A stretch of DNA of 41,791 nucleotides. It comes from a virus. The translations under genes and the position numbers were made by a program. Under the pieces are notes generated by a model. It saw only the letters and a list, made by a program, of their open reading frames with translations, had not been told where the DNA came from and searched no databases. Location of the stretch: the IMG/VR virus record IMGVR_UViG_3300008450_000101, positions 1-41,791 of that record, one strand, 5' to 3'. Positions 1 to 7,817 of this stretch are shown here, one piece after another. Position 1 is the stretch's first letter; each line of letters opens with the position of its first letter.

Positions 1-88
1 CGGCCTCAATTTCGTCGAGGTTTAAAATATCTCCACCATAAAAATCACGGTGATTAAGCATTTCCTTTTTTATGTTTTCTATTGACAT
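1..88 (-). CDS. 5' fragment of the small gene at 41,553-41,765 (duplicate caused by linearisation)
   Basis: This is the start of the reading frame that is complete at the right end of the window, beginning MSIENIKKEM with ATG at 86-88 on the minus strand. It is cut at base 1 only because the circle was opened inside the gene. It should not be counted as a separate gene. Confidence 0.85.
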   Translation of the reverse strand, partial: MSIENIKKEMLNHRDFYGGDILNLDEIEA

Positions 89-114
89 ATTTATTTCCAC
101 CGGTTTAAGATTAA
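1..114. repeat. Left copy of 114-bp terminal direct repeat
   Basis: Bases 1-114 are identical to 41,678-41,791. The copies lie at the two ends, inside the same small minus-strand gene, as expected when a circular or circularly permuted molecule is assembled as one linear contig. Closing the circle gives 41,677 bp. A true terminal repeat of packaged DNA is possible, but nothing such as a pac or cos site is visible here. Confidence 0.9.
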
Positions 115-116
115 AA

Positions 117-149
117 CTCCCCCGGCTAAACCTATTAATACCGGGGGAG
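117..149 (-). terminator. Intrinsic terminator after the replication genes
   Basis: A perfect 9-bp inverted repeat, CTCCCCCGG at 117-125 and CCGGGGGAG at 141-149, has a 15-nt loop. Read on the minus strand the GC-rich stem is followed by TTTTAATCTT. It lies just past the stop of the gene at 173-679 and just ahead of the gene starting at 88 (41,765). It should end or attenuate the leftward early transcript before the accessory genes. Only about 28 nt separate it from the next start codon. Confidence 0.7.
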
Positions 150-172
150 GGGTGAGCCGTTTTAGATCGTGC

Positions 173-679
173 TCAGGATTTGGATTTGAATTCAGCGTAA
201 ACTTCCTGAATTGATTTTCCGAACTTTTCGCATAAATCGGCATAATGATCTTGAGATCCATTAACTAATATTCCGGAATCATTACAGGCAATGTATGAGT
301 ATCTACCTCTCTTTTTATCCCACAGCTTTCCGTAGTTAGTTATCAGATAGAACGCGAACTCAACCGCATCGCTTTCAGGCTGTAGGTAGCGAAGGAAGAA
401 ATCAAATAGATTATCAGATGTGGGGTCATCGTCTCCGTAATAAATCTCTTCAAAGAAGATGTGAAATTTTGATCTCAACTCCTCAACATCAACCTTCGGC
501 TGTTGTGCCTGCCAGTACTCGCGGGCGGCTTCGGATTTGGCGCCGTAAATGAAAGCGATGCGTTTATATTCATTAAATGGCGCTGCGTTTTTGTTACTAA
601 AAACTGAAAAGCTGTTGTACATATTTTCAGCCGCTGCTCTCAGCTTTTCGTCCTGTGTTTGTTCTTCGTTGTTACTCAT
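173..679 (-). CDS. Hypothetical early protein, 168 aa
   Basis: An acidic soluble protein with no family I recognise. The N-terminal third is Glu/Asn-rich (EEQTQDEKL) and the middle has an acidic stretch (YGDDDPTSDN) followed by aromatic-rich helices. There is no signal peptide or membrane segment. It is the last gene before the terminator at 117-149 and lies downstream of dnaB on the same strand, with a 57-bp gap. A phage accessory protein is the best description; function unknown. Confidence 0.75.
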   Translation of the reverse strand: MSNNEEQTQDEKLRAAAENMYNSFSVFSNKNAAPFNEYKRIAFIYGAKSEAAREYWQAQQPKVDVEELRSKFHIFFEEIYYGDDDPTSDNLFDFFLRYLQPESDAVEFAFYLITNYGKLWDKKRGRYSYIACNDSGILVNGSQDHYADLCEKFGKSIQEVYAEFKSKS

Positions 680-736
680 AGGTTATTGTGTTGTTTGGTT
701 AAGTTCTGTTATCTTGTCTTGTAGTTCCTCGCCGAG

Positions 737-2146
737 TTACTGGCTTAAAAAATCGTGATTGTTTTGGATGATTGGCTTTTCGACTTGGACAAGTTCTGCC
801 GGCTCGTATTCCCAATCGGTTACCGTGGTAGTTTCTCCTATCCACCTGGCCCGCACATCCCCCGTCATGCCGCCGCGGAATTTCGCGATGATGAACAGTA
901 ATAGACCTGCAGAACTTATCTCCTCGTTTCCGAAAAAATAGGTCGCCATTTCGTAATACTCCGGACGTAGAAGGAAAATCACCATATCCGCATCCTGCTC
1001 AATAGCACCCGACTCGCGCAAATCTGAAAGCATAGGCTTTTTATCCGGCCTACTTTCCACTTGTCGGCTCAGTTGGGAAAGGGCGATGATTGGTATATCC
1101 AGTTCCTTAGCCAGCATTTTTAGGCCCCGGCTGATCCGGCTGATTTCCTGCTCCCGGTTTCCTTCTCCGGTTCCGCTCATGAGCTGCAGGTAATCGATTA
1201 TGATAAGCCCCGTGTTATTTTCGCGCTTACGGCGCTTTGCTTTCGATCTGAGCGTGTTTATCGTTAGCTCTGCCGTGTCGTCAATGAAAAGGGGTAGGCC
1301 CTCTGTAAGCCGATTTTTACGCAGGTAATCCAGTTCATCGGTATTTAACGTCGAATTTCCAAGCTTTTGAGAGTTGATCCCTGAGTTATTCGACATGGCC
1401 CGAACGGTTAACTGCTTGGCACTCATCTCCAAAGAGTATAAGTCAACATGAATACCCATTTTTGCGGGGTAGGTGGCAAGCTCCAATGCTACTGCAGTCT
1501 TGCCCATTGCCGGACGGGCCGCCAAAACAATTAGGCTTCCAGGCTTCCAGGCGTTGACCTGCTTTCTGAGCTTACCAATCGGCACCGGAACCCCGATCAC
1601 CTTATCGTTCGTAAGAGCGTCGTAACAGTCCTGCAGTACTTCGCCCTCAATTTCATCGATCCTTTTAACCTTGCTCGTTTGTATCCCCTCTAAAACAGAG
1701 TTTAGTTCCGATTGGTTCCACTCTAACAGGTCGAAGCAGTCCATGCCCTCGTTTGCCTTAGCGATCGCTGTGTGGGATATTTCTATCACTTTCCGGAGCA
1801 TGTACTTTTGAATGACGATCAGCGAGTGAAACTCGATGTTAGCCTCCGTTGAGCTACTGTCGGATATTGAGACAAGACCGTATGCTCCACCAGCATCATC
1901 AAATCGTTTCATTTCCCTCAAGGCCTCGCTTACTGTCTGAAAATCAATCGGCTTACTTTCTGAAACGAGCTTTAGGCATGCGGAGTAAATGAGCTGGCAC
2001 TTTAGATCGTAGAAATGTTGAGGCTTTAGCCTGGCTGAAACCAAGTCAATAATGCCTGCTTGTATAAGAATGGCCTTAACTACCATCCCTTCGAGTTCAA
2101 CCGCCTGAGGCATGATGAACTCATCGTTGTTTTTAGTCCTCTTCAT
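737..2146 (-). CDS. dnaB: Replicative DNA helicase, DnaB family
   Basis: At 469 aa this has the normal length of DnaB, the hexameric 5'-3' helicase that unwinds the replication fork. The N-terminal helical domain (about residues 10-130) is followed by a linker and a RecA-like motor. Visible motifs are Walker A (ARPAMGKTA, near 215), Walker B (LIIIDYLQLM, near 320), and the later SQLSRQVE and SDLRESGAIEQDADM motifs typical of the family. The start overlaps the stop of the upstream replisome-organiser gene by 4 bp, so the two are translationally coupled. It indicates that the phage brings its own helicase instead of relying only on the host's. Confidence 0.95.
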   Translation of the reverse strand: MKRTKNNDEFIMPQAVELEGMVVKAILIQAGIIDLVSARLKPQHFYDLKCQLIYSACLKLVSESKPIDFQTVSEALREMKRFDDAGGAYGLVSISDSSSTEANIEFHSLIVIQKYMLRKVIEISHTAIAKANEGMDCFDLLEWNQSELNSVLEGIQTSKVKRIDEIEGEVLQDCYDALTNDKVIGVPVPIGKLRKQVNAWKPGSLIVLAARPAMGKTAVALELATYPAKMGIHVDLYSLEMSAKQLTVRAMSNNSGINSQKLGNSTLNTDELDYLRKNRLTEGLPLFIDDTAELTINTLRSKAKRRKRENNTGLIIIDYLQLMSGTGEGNREQEISRISRGLKMLAKELDIPIIALSQLSRQVESRPDKKPMLSDLRESGAIEQDADMVIFLLRPEYYEMATYFFGNEEISSAGLLLFIIAKFRGGMTGDVRARWIGETTTVTDWEYEPAELVQVEKPIIQNNHDFLSQ

Positions 2147-2832
2147 TCTAAAGCTCTGCTAGATTTGCCTACGGCGGTTGACTGTTTCGGGTTTTTACCT
2201 ATCCACTTTTTGAAATGATAAGCGAACTTTGAGAACGAAGGGTATTCCATTTCTGCATTAGGCCGGAAGTCTTCGATCCTGCTTTTAACCTGATCAACGG
2301 TTAACTTAAGATCTTGAGCTATCCGTACAAGTTCAGATGAGTTCGGGAGATCCTTAAAGTACATTTCGTTGGAAATCTTCAATCCAGGAAAAAGTGTGTG
2401 TTCAATTTTTAGCGGTTCCGTTTCACATTCGTTTCGTTTCGTTTCTGTTTCGTTTCGTTTCGTTTCAGGCGGCGGCTCGCTGCAATTTGCCGCAATTTGC
2501 TGCGGACTGTCATTTTCAGGATGAGGAAAGGCGTTTCTCATGTTCCGCAAGCGTTGGCCAAAGTTGCAAACCCGTAAATATTTTCTTTCTCCGACTTCGT
2601 AGAAAAGGATCAAACCGGCCGCCTGCATCTCGTGCAGCCAACGGGTGATGTCCGCTTCCCTTATGTCTTCTTTTAGGGGCAGGCAAGCCGAGCGTATTAG
2701 CTTGGGGTTTGCGTGGAAACTACCAAAATCATCAGCCTTCATGAATATCCGGTACAATAGCACCTCGGCATTTGGTGACAGGCGGTTTACTTTTTCTGAA
2801 TCTGTTACATCTCTCAATATTCTATTAGCCAT
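2143..2832 (-). CDS. Replisome organiser / replication initiation protein, winged-helix type
   Basis: 229 aa. The N-terminal 100 residues (RILRDVTDSEKVNRLS, then LLYRIFMKADDFG) look like the winged-helix domain of phage O/DnaD-like initiators. A low-complexity Glu-Thr-Lys-Arg-Asn linker follows (near 120-140), then a basic C-terminal region. Placement directly before dnaB with a 4-bp overlap fits a protein that binds the origin and loads the helicase. The linker is encoded by a DNA repeat at 2,430-2,466, and the phage origin may lie in or near it, as in lambda O; this is inference from gene order. Confidence 0.7.
   Translation of the reverse strand: MANRILRDVTDSEKVNRLSPNAEVLLYRIFMKADDFGSFHANPKLIRSACLPLKEDIREADITRWLHEMQAAGLILFYEVGERKYLRVCNFGQRLRNMRNAFPHPENDSPQQIAANCSEPPPETKRNETETKRNECETEPLKIEHTLFPGLKISNEMYFKDLPNSSELVRIAQDLKLTVDQVKSRIEDFRPNAEMEYPSFSKFAYHFKKWIGKNPKQSTAVGKSSRALE
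2430..2466. repeat. CGTTT-type tandem repeat inside the replication initiator gene
   Basis: Tandem copies of CGTTT, interrupted once by CTGTTT, encode the Glu-Thr-Lys-Arg-Asn linker of the initiator. In lambdoid phages the origin iterons sit inside gene O between two protein domains. The position here is comparable, so it is a candidate origin, but the repeat may simply be a replication-slippage product in a linker. Confidence 0.55.
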
Positions 2833-3193
2833 GGACGAAGTCCTTTCTCCTCTTTTGGAGGCTAACGATTTGCCTTAAAATACTCTGTTCGCGTTCCCAG
2901 GTTATCGGCCCCTTTAAAAACGACTGCAGGTTTAAGATGTGTTCCTGTATCAAAGACAGGGGATCATTTTTTTCTAGACCATGCTCTTTTTGGTGGCAGG
3001 ATTCACAAAGAGTGATTAAATTATGATCAGCATACTCCCACGGCTTCTTTCCCTTTTCGTATATTAAATGGTGAACCTGCAGGTTTTCTGTTTTGATTTG
3101 GCATGACGTGCATGACCAGTTATCCCTTTGCAGGACTTCGAGGCGCTTCTTTTGCCATTGCGGTTTCTTGAGGAGTTCGTTATAGTAGCTCAT
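2825..3193 (-). CDS. HNH endonuclease family protein
   Basis: 122 aa with a complete HNH fold: zinc-knuckle CTSC near residues 28-31, the LQVHHLIY histidine pair, then NLITLCESCHQKEH with Asn, a second CxxC and the terminal His. These are metal-dependent nucleases. In phage recombination modules they sit beside NinG and ERF, as here. The stop overlaps the start of the initiator gene and the start abuts the NinG-like gene, so it belongs to one operon. A role in recombination or junction processing is inferred. Confidence 0.85.
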   Translation of the reverse strand: MSYYNELLKKPQWQKKRLEVLQRDNWSCTSCQIKTENLQVHHLIYEKGKKPWEYADHNLITLCESCHQKEHGLEKNDPLSLIQEHILNLQSFLKGPITWEREQSILRQIVSLQKRRKDFVHG

Positions 3194-3849
3194 TAGTACA
3201 GTCCAATTATTTTGTTAAACATTTCTCGATACTCTACAGCGGTATCAAACTTGAATGTGTGGTGCGTTCGGATCAGCATGCGAACGACTTTCAGCTTTTC
3301 CACTACTTCGGCGTTGCTGATCTTCATCTCTGGATATTGGATAGGTAGGTTTAAGACGCGCCACTTATATTCGGGGCCGTACCTGGTTTCCAATCCTCTT
3401 AAATACCCTTCTTTGTGTGTGTCAGAGAACTGGTTGCAATTCGATGCAGCGCTGTGCAGGTTGTGTAAGTTGTACCTTAAAGAGCTGTTCGCGCCCCGGG
3501 AAAAGAAATGTGCCGCGTCAACTTGTTTTCCGAACTCCCTGCCGCAGTCGATGCAGGTCGTGTAAAACTTCGCATCGATGATCCGGGCGAGCTTGTTAAT
3601 CTCATCTTGTAAGGTCTTCCGGTACTCCTTTGAGTGGGTATCTACCTTCCATACCTGCCTTACCTTGCTCCACTCCTTAGCTTCTGTTTTCTTTTCCTTA
3701 TCCTCTTTCCTTTCAGCCTTTTCCCTATTGAAACCTAAGGCACACATTACGTTATCACATGTCCTTTGATTGAAACGGTAGGGGGAAGGGGTGAACATCC
3801 GGCCGCATTTCGACCATGCGCAGGGTTTAGGCTTTAGTATCTTTGTCAT
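3193..3849 (-). CDS. ninG: NinG-like recombination protein (Rap)
   Basis: 218 aa, close to the family length. The N-terminus has a zinc-knuckle (CAWSKCGRMF); the central diagnostic segment is CIDCGREFGKQVDAAHFFSRG followed at once by NSSLRYNLHN and ASNCNQFS. Lambda NinG/Rap is a structure-specific nuclease acting on D-loops and Holliday-like branched DNA. It lies next to an HNH gene and downstream of an ERF annealing protein, together forming the homologous recombination module. Confidence 0.85.
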   Translation of the reverse strand: MTKILKPKPCAWSKCGRMFTPSPYRFNQRTCDNVMCALGFNREKAERKEDKEKKTEAKEWSKVRQVWKVDTHSKEYRKTLQDEINKLARIIDAKFYTTCIDCGREFGKQVDAAHFFSRGANSSLRYNLHNLHSAASNCNQFSDTHKEGYLRGLETRYGPEYKWRVLNLPIQYPEMKISNAEVVEKLKVVRMLIRTHHTFKFDTAVEYREMFNKIIGLY

Positions 3850-4163
3850 TTCTTGTTTACAGATATAGTTGAACGTATGCTGTCGATTTGTACACTTACA
3901 GCTCTAAGGATGTTGGTTATCAGGTCGTGTTCCTGAACGGCAGAATCAGCTTCTCGTTCTTTCGCAGCATTAGAACCAGGAGCAGAGTTGTAAACGGTCA
4001 GCCATTCTTCGCGGGCCATTCTTTTGTGATCAATAAGATCAAGGTAACAGCATGAGTAGGTGCGCAGGATTTCGGATTGCTCAATAACGAAAGAGAGCTT
4101 GAGTGTTCGGTACTTTTCGTTTGCGTCGTTGATGTCAGCCAGTATTTTGTCTAGTTCTCTCAT
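3846..4163 (-). CDS. Hypothetical helical protein in the recombination cluster, 105 aa
   Basis: Not a family I recognise. The sequence is almost entirely amphipathic helix with charged heptad character and no Cys cluster or membrane segment. Its ends overlap the neighbours (ATGA-type junctions at 3,846-3,849 and 4,160-4,163), so it is co-translated with NinG and the gene before it. That suggests an accessory role in recombination, unproven. Confidence 0.75.
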   Translation of the reverse strand: MRELDKILADINDANEKYRTLKLSFVIEQSEILRTYSCCYLDLIDHKRMAREEWLTVYNSAPGSNAAKEREADSAVQEHDLITNILRAVSVQIDSIRSTISVNKK

Positions 4164-4390
4164 GGTATGTTGTTTCGCTTTTTGTACTCGTATTCCTGCA
4201 TCTCTGTGTATGTTTTCCGGGCCGCTTTTCGGAGAGCCTTATAAACTGGGTCGTCTTTAAAAAAGTCGTCTTTTATCTTAACCTCTTTCAGCTCGTGGGT
4301 TATTCCATCAAATACCCCGCTGTCTTTTAGGATCAGGTAGTCGCTTTCATTCATTTCGATCCTTACGAAGGAATTACTGTCCGGCTGCAT
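4160..4390 (-). CDS. Small hypothetical protein, 76 aa
   Basis: A short charged protein with the pattern VRIEMNESDYLILK near the start and a Lys/Arg-rich C-terminus. It overlaps the ERF gene by 17 bp and the next gene by 4 bp, so it is part of the tightly packed recombination operon. No function can be assigned from sequence. Confidence 0.7.
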   Translation of the reverse strand: MQPDSNSFVRIEMNESDYLILKDSGVFDGITHELKEVKIKDDFFKDDPVYKALRKAARKTYTEMQEYEYKKRNNIP

Positions 4391-4970
4391 TAGGCACGAG
4401 TTTCTTTAGTTCCTCTTTCAATTCTTTCGACAGCTTGTACTTTTCCTCGATCTTCGGTATTAAAACCTGCCCGGCTTTCACCATTTTGGTTGCCGTTTCC
4501 CACGCTTCGGTTAAAGTCACCTTATCCTTTTCAAACTTATTAAGCCAAGGTTTATCATTGGCAGTACTTTTAACCTCAGGCGGCGGATTGCTTGCAGCGT
4601 TGCCGTCGTCATCCTCATCAATTTCAAGAGCCAATAGGCCTACGAGCGTGTATCTACGGAAGTAAGTAATAGCCGAACCAATTTGCTGAGCGTTTAAATT
4701 AGTAGGCAAGTCAATGCAGCTTCTTTCGCTCTCTCCGGTTTCGGTATCTGTCAAGATGGTGTAAACCTTCCCTTCAAACATGGGCTGATTAACGACGATC
4801 TGGAGTGCATTAAGGATAGGCTTAACGGCTGATAGGATATTTGGCAGGGTGGCATAAGTGCTTGCTTTCCCATTGGGTTTTTTAAAGAACTCGTTTTTGC
4901 CATCCTTTTTAATAGTCTCAACCGAGTTCTGAAACTCAAGAAGTTTTTTGGCTAGGGTTTTCTTTTCCAT
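4374..4970 (-). CDS. erf: ERF family single-strand DNA annealing recombinase
   Basis: 198 aa. The ERF core covers about residues 1-130: STYATLPNILSAVKPIL, a variable strand segment, then QQIGSAITYFRRYTLVGLL and the acidic EIDEDDDGNA that ends the conserved domain. These proteins form rings that anneal complementary single strands and drive phage recombination and genome circularisation. The C-terminal third is a charged helical tail. NinG, HNH and dnaB follow on the same strand. No exonuclease partner is recognisable nearby. Confidence 0.92.
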   Translation of the reverse strand: MEKKTLAKKLLEFQNSVETIKKDGKNEFFKKPNGKASTYATLPNILSAVKPILNALQIVVNQPMFEGKVYTILTDTETGESERSCIDLPTNLNAQQIGSAITYFRRYTLVGLLALEIDEDDDGNAASNPPPEVKSTANDKPWLNKFEKDKVTLTEAWETATKMVKAGQVLIPKIEEKYKLSKELKEELKKLVPNAAGQ

Positions 4971-5042
4971 TTTGTTTTTGGTTTATTTGATTTAACTTTA
5001 CTCCCGGTATCTGGATATTTCCATTTTGTTCCGGGTACTCTT

Positions 5043-5065
5043 AAAGGCCGGTGAAGGGCCTTTTT
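5043..5065 (+). other. Hairpin with T tract upstream of the ERF gene
   Basis: AAAGGCC (5,043-5,049) pairs with GGCCTTT (5,057-5,063) across a 7-nt loop, followed on the plus strand by a T run. All nearby genes are on the minus strand, where no T tract follows the stem. It may block antisense transcription or serve as a leader or processing hairpin for the ERF message. Confidence 0.4.
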
Positions 5066-5069
5066 GTTT

Positions 5070-5321
5070 TTACTCACCTTTTTTCGAGAATTGAAAACAA
5101 AGCCTGTTTGTGATATGGTTGTAGCCAAGCACATCCTCATCGTTTCCTGTCATTTTATTATACATGTTACACGGCATTATTGTCGATAGCGCATGAAAGA
5201 AAGCTGTAGCATTTTCTCCTTCTGCCAATTCTTGCGTCATGCTCTCATCATCTTCTAGCATTGTGGCAATGGCGTCCTGTAATTTGACCGCATACTCCAT
5301 GTGTTTTTCTAATTTTTGCAT
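5070..5321 (-). CDS. Hypothetical protein, 83 aa
   Basis: A small acidic protein rich in Met and Glu, beginning MQKLEKHMEYAVKLQDAIA, an amphipathic helix. No family recognised and no membrane segment. It sits upstream of the ERF gene with about 100 bp between them, which contains a hairpin at 5,043-5,065. Confidence 0.65.
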   Translation of the reverse strand: MQKLEKHMEYAVKLQDAIATMLEDDESMTQELAEGENATAFFHALSTIMPCNMYNKMTGNDEDVLGYNHITNRLCFQFSKKGE

Positions 5322-5365
5322 TTCCTTACCCCGTTATCGCATGACGGGAACGCTTTAGACTGTTG

Positions 5366-5749
5366 TTACATTACTTCTTTTGTGAATTCTTGAATCTGTT
5401 TTCCGATTCGCTTATGCTCCTCAACCATATAGGTTTTATTCTTGTCGCTGAGTAGCCGGTACTCTTCGCCGTTTATAAGGTCAGTCAATGCCTTGTAATA
5501 CTTGCTGTGTTGCCACGGGTCAAATACTCCTGAGTGATTCGTTACGCTAAACGCTTCGTGTTTCTTCCATCTAAACAGCGCGTCCCGGATCATGTCGAGT
5601 TTAAAAACACTTATTTTCAAAGCACCTGAAAATATATTTGGCAGAGCATTTCGATTTGACCATCCCATTTTATCAGCGATATGCCGGTAAGCTTCTTTTG
5701 GAATGTCCATGTACAGGTCTCGGATTTCTTGTTTCGATGCTATGCTCAT
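5366..5749 (-). CDS. Hypothetical protein with possible HTH, 127 aa
   Basis: Not assigned to a family. Residues about 15-50 (PKEAYRHIADKMGWSNRN, then ALPNIFSGALKISVF) have the spacing of a helix-turn-helix, and the C-terminus is a charged coil. It could bind DNA as an early regulator; confidence in that is low. Its start overlaps the next upstream gene by 4 bp. Confidence 0.65.
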   Translation of the reverse strand: MSIASKQEIRDLYMDIPKEAYRHIADKMGWSNRNALPNIFSGALKISVFKLDMIRDALFRWKKHEAFSVTNHSGVFDPWQHSKYYKALTDLINGEEYRLLSDKNKTYMVEEHKRIGKQIQEFTKEVM

Positions 5750-6024
5750 ACGCTGTCTTTTAAAAGTTCTTGCTGTTGCTGTAGAAGGCTGTCCTGAGCC
5801 TTATCTCGTTCATACTTATCGTTCCATTGTTTCAATTCCTTAATCTCTGATCGGAAAGAAAAAACGCAGATTAAAAGCGCCATTGAAAGCACAGCTATGC
5901 AGCCCCAGACTATAGCCAAAACCCTCTCTGTGAAATCGTACTGCTCTCTTATGTCCTCTCTTGTGAAGTTCTCCACTGATAGAGGGCGCATGCGGAATAG
6001 GTCGGTTAGTTTCATTTTATCCAA
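5746..6024 (-). CDS. Small single-pass membrane protein with coiled coil, 92 aa
   Basis: One transmembrane helix (about residues 36-56, VLAIVWGCIAVLSMALLICV) is followed by a coiled-coil C-terminus rich in Lys, Asp and Gln, ending in a run of glutamines. The topology resembles inner-membrane spanin-type or superinfection proteins, but its early-operon position argues against a pure lysis role. It overlaps both neighbouring genes. Function unknown. Confidence 0.7.
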   Translation of the reverse strand: MDKMKLTDLFRMRPLSVENFTREDIREQYDFTERVLAIVWGCIAVLSMALLICVFSFRSEIKELKQWNDKYERDKAQDSLLQQQQELLKDSV

Positions 6025-6496
6025 TAATTATTTCTTTTGTTTTACAGCCAATTAAATTATGTATAGGGCAAACTAGCGTCTTTCCGTTATCCATCATCTC
6101 TACGCCAAGATGCGGACACTTTTTACCCTTGCAAGACTTTCCAAGCATAGTTATTCGCCAATCCCAATATGCTTTAGCGTGTTGTGGAGGGTTAAGACCC
6201 GTGTTTATCCGCTTACATTTTCTGCGCTTATAAACTATTTCTTTTGAGTAAATGCGTGAGTTACATTTTTCTCCGAAAAAAACAATCTGGTTTGTTTGTC
6301 CGAGTTCATCGACATGATAATGTGGATTTAAATCAGAAATAAATCGGCCATCTACGTGATAGTGCGTAAAAGCTACTCCAAATTGTTTGTCGTTGTGAGC
6401 TGGCTCTATAACCTCAACCTCACCGCATGGATTCCCATCGTCGTTTATAAGAATGGCGACTGGAACTTTGTAATATTTTCCGACTTCGTAATTCAT
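6017..6496 (-). CDS. Cys/His-rich protein with Rieske-like motif
   Basis: 159 aa. Residues about 122-146 read CKGKKCPHLGVEM and, after a short loop, LVCPIHNLIG, giving C-x-H followed after 13 residues by C-x2-H. This is the ligand pattern of Rieske [2Fe-2S] clusters, with the intervening loop a little shorter than the usual 15-17. The N-terminal part (YHVDGRF and YHVDELG repeats) is unassigned. Either a small iron-sulfur protein or a zinc-binding protein is possible. It overlaps the membrane-protein gene by 8 bp. Confidence 0.6.
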   Translation of the reverse strand: MNYEVGKYYKVPVAILINDDGNPCGEVEVIEPAHNDKQFGVAFTHYHVDGRFISDLNPHYHVDELGQTNQIVFFGEKCNSRIYSKEIVYKRRKCKRINTGLNPPQHAKAYWDWRITMLGKSCKGKKCPHLGVEMMDNGKTLVCPIHNLIGCKTKEIIIG

Positions 6497-6669
6497 AATT
6501 TCTTTTTTCTTTTAGTAGCTCCACCCTTATAGCTTCGCTGTGAATATTTAAGTGATTGTATTTCCTTATCTTTTTGCGCCAGCAGCAAATCCCTTTTGTC
6601 TATTTCAACCTGCAATAGGTTGTACTTCAATTGCTGTATGGCTTCGGTAGTGAAGAGGGACTGCTGCAT
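6493..6669 (-). CDS. Small coiled-coil protein, 58 aa
   Basis: ATG at 6,667-6,669 opens a 58-aa frame (MQQSLFTTEAIQQLKYNLLQ...) that ends with ATGA overlapping the start of the Rieske-like gene. It is a continuous amphipathic helix with Leu heptads and a Lys/Arg-rich tail. The overlap and the fit between two genes support its being real. Function unknown. Confidence 0.65.
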   Translation of the reverse strand: MQQSLFTTEAIQQLKYNLLQVEIDKRDLLLAQKDKEIQSLKYSQRSYKGGATKRKKKL

Positions 6670-6672
6670 GGC

Positions 6673-7632
6673 TTAGGGTTTTGGAGTGATGATGAGGTTG
6701 TTTGCGTCTAGCCATTCAACAAAAAAGCCAGAAGTTTTAGGCGAAACGCACCATTCCTGATAATAGGAATGATTAGTTTTCCCATTTTCGAATACCATAT
6801 ACTTTTTAAAGAAATCCCAAATGTCTTTTTCAGACATATCATTCTCCAACCAAAAATCTTCAAAGAATCGCCTTACCTGTTCCTCACTTTGTTTGTTGTG
6901 AGTTCCGTTATATCTGCTTAATTCAGTGGTGGTAGGCTGCTCTTTGGCTGGCTCTACGATCTCGGCCCACCGGCCGTCTTGGAATAGAGTCTGATCGTTC
7001 GAGTAGATGTATTTCTCTTCGCCATCCCAATGAATGTGATCGAAATCTAATTTAGTTGAGTAATCTACAGTCATGTGATTTTCCTGTAAACACCTGAATT
7101 TCTTCCCTGCATACCTTCTCTCAGCCTCTTTGATAAGGGCGGCTTCCCATTCGGCGGGAGTGGCTTCTCCCTGCAACATACAAGATATTCTAAAACCCCA
7201 CGACTCACTATAGGTTCCGTACTCATCGAAACCATATCCATGCGCCCAGTCCTTATCATCCTCACCGAAATGATCTATAAAAAGAAAACCACCACCTTTT
7301 CTGTGATAAACCTTCCCCGCTTCAAACTTCGGCTTGCTCTGTTCGTCGAGATAGTCCTGTGCTGCCTCGTCACTTGAAAATCTTACAACTCCTTTTTCGC
7401 ATAAGATCCAGCTATTGTCTGTTTCCGCACTGAAAACTTCGTTGATACCAGATACTATCCAATAGTATTTATCACCGAAATAGATATCGACGCCATCATT
7501 CGTGGTTAAAAGAAACTTCGCGAAGTACTTAGGCGAACACTTCGCTAGTTCGTTGTCTGTGATTTCTCCTACTTCGTAAACGGTTTGTAACTCGTCTTTA
7601 AGGAGGCATTTAAATGTGTTCTCTTTTTTCAT
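6673..7632 (-). CDS. Hypothetical early protein, 319 aa
   Basis: The largest accessory protein of the left early block. It reads as a beta-rich, tryptophan-rich N-terminal half (WIVSGINEVF, YHRKGGGFLFIDHFGEDDKDW) suggestive of small repeated barrel units, then a C-terminal helical part with EEQVRRFFEDFW. No catalytic motif is recognisable and there is no membrane segment. It lies between two small genes on the same strand. Comparable modular proteins occur in Bacteroidota phages without known function. Confidence 0.75.
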   Translation of the reverse strand: MKKENTFKCLLKDELQTVYEVGEITDNELAKCSPKYFAKFLLTTNDGVDIYFGDKYYWIVSGINEVFSAETDNSWILCEKGVVRFSSDEAAQDYLDEQSKPKFEAGKVYHRKGGGFLFIDHFGEDDKDWAHGYGFDEYGTYSESWGFRISCMLQGEATPAEWEAALIKEAERRYAGKKFRCLQENHMTVDYSTKLDFDHIHWDGEEKYIYSNDQTLFQDGRWAEIVEPAKEQPTTTELSRYNGTHNKQSEEQVRRFFEDFWLENDMSEKDIWDFFKKYMVFENGKTNHSYYQEWCVSPKTSGFFVEWLDANNLIITPKP

Positions 7633-7643
7633 GGTTTAGGTTT

Positions 7644-7814
7644 TTAGTCAATTAATAATTCTCCGGTTCCCTCACATCTACTGCAAGGGGCAGGAATGCT
7701 CATGTTGCCGTCCTCATCTTCTAGGTACTCAGTACCAGTACCGCAGCAGTCCTCGCATTCCGTGTACTGCTCTTCTTTGAAGTCAGGAGTGATTTGTCTT
7801 TCAGGGGTTATCAT
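7644..7814 (-). CDS. Small zinc-knuckle protein, 56 aa, DnaJ-like CxxCxGxG motifs
   Basis: ATG at 7,812-7,814 opens a 56-aa acidic protein with CEDCCGTG near residue 20 and CSRCEGTG near 45. This is the CxxCxGxG knuckle of the DnaJ zinc finger, paired across a short loop to hold one zinc. It fills the gap between two genes exactly. A second knuckle protein of this kind is at 38,750-38,983. Confidence 0.75.
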   Translation of the reverse strand: MITPERQITPDFKEEQYTECEDCCGTGTEYLEDEDGNMSIPAPCSRCEGTGELLID

Positions 7815-7817
7815 AGT

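Noticed and set aside
4952-5140. 62-codon minus-strand frame across the gap before the ERF gene
   Set aside because: Overlaps ERF and the 83-aa gene in another frame, Lys/Pro-rich and covers a hairpin; likely a chance frame.
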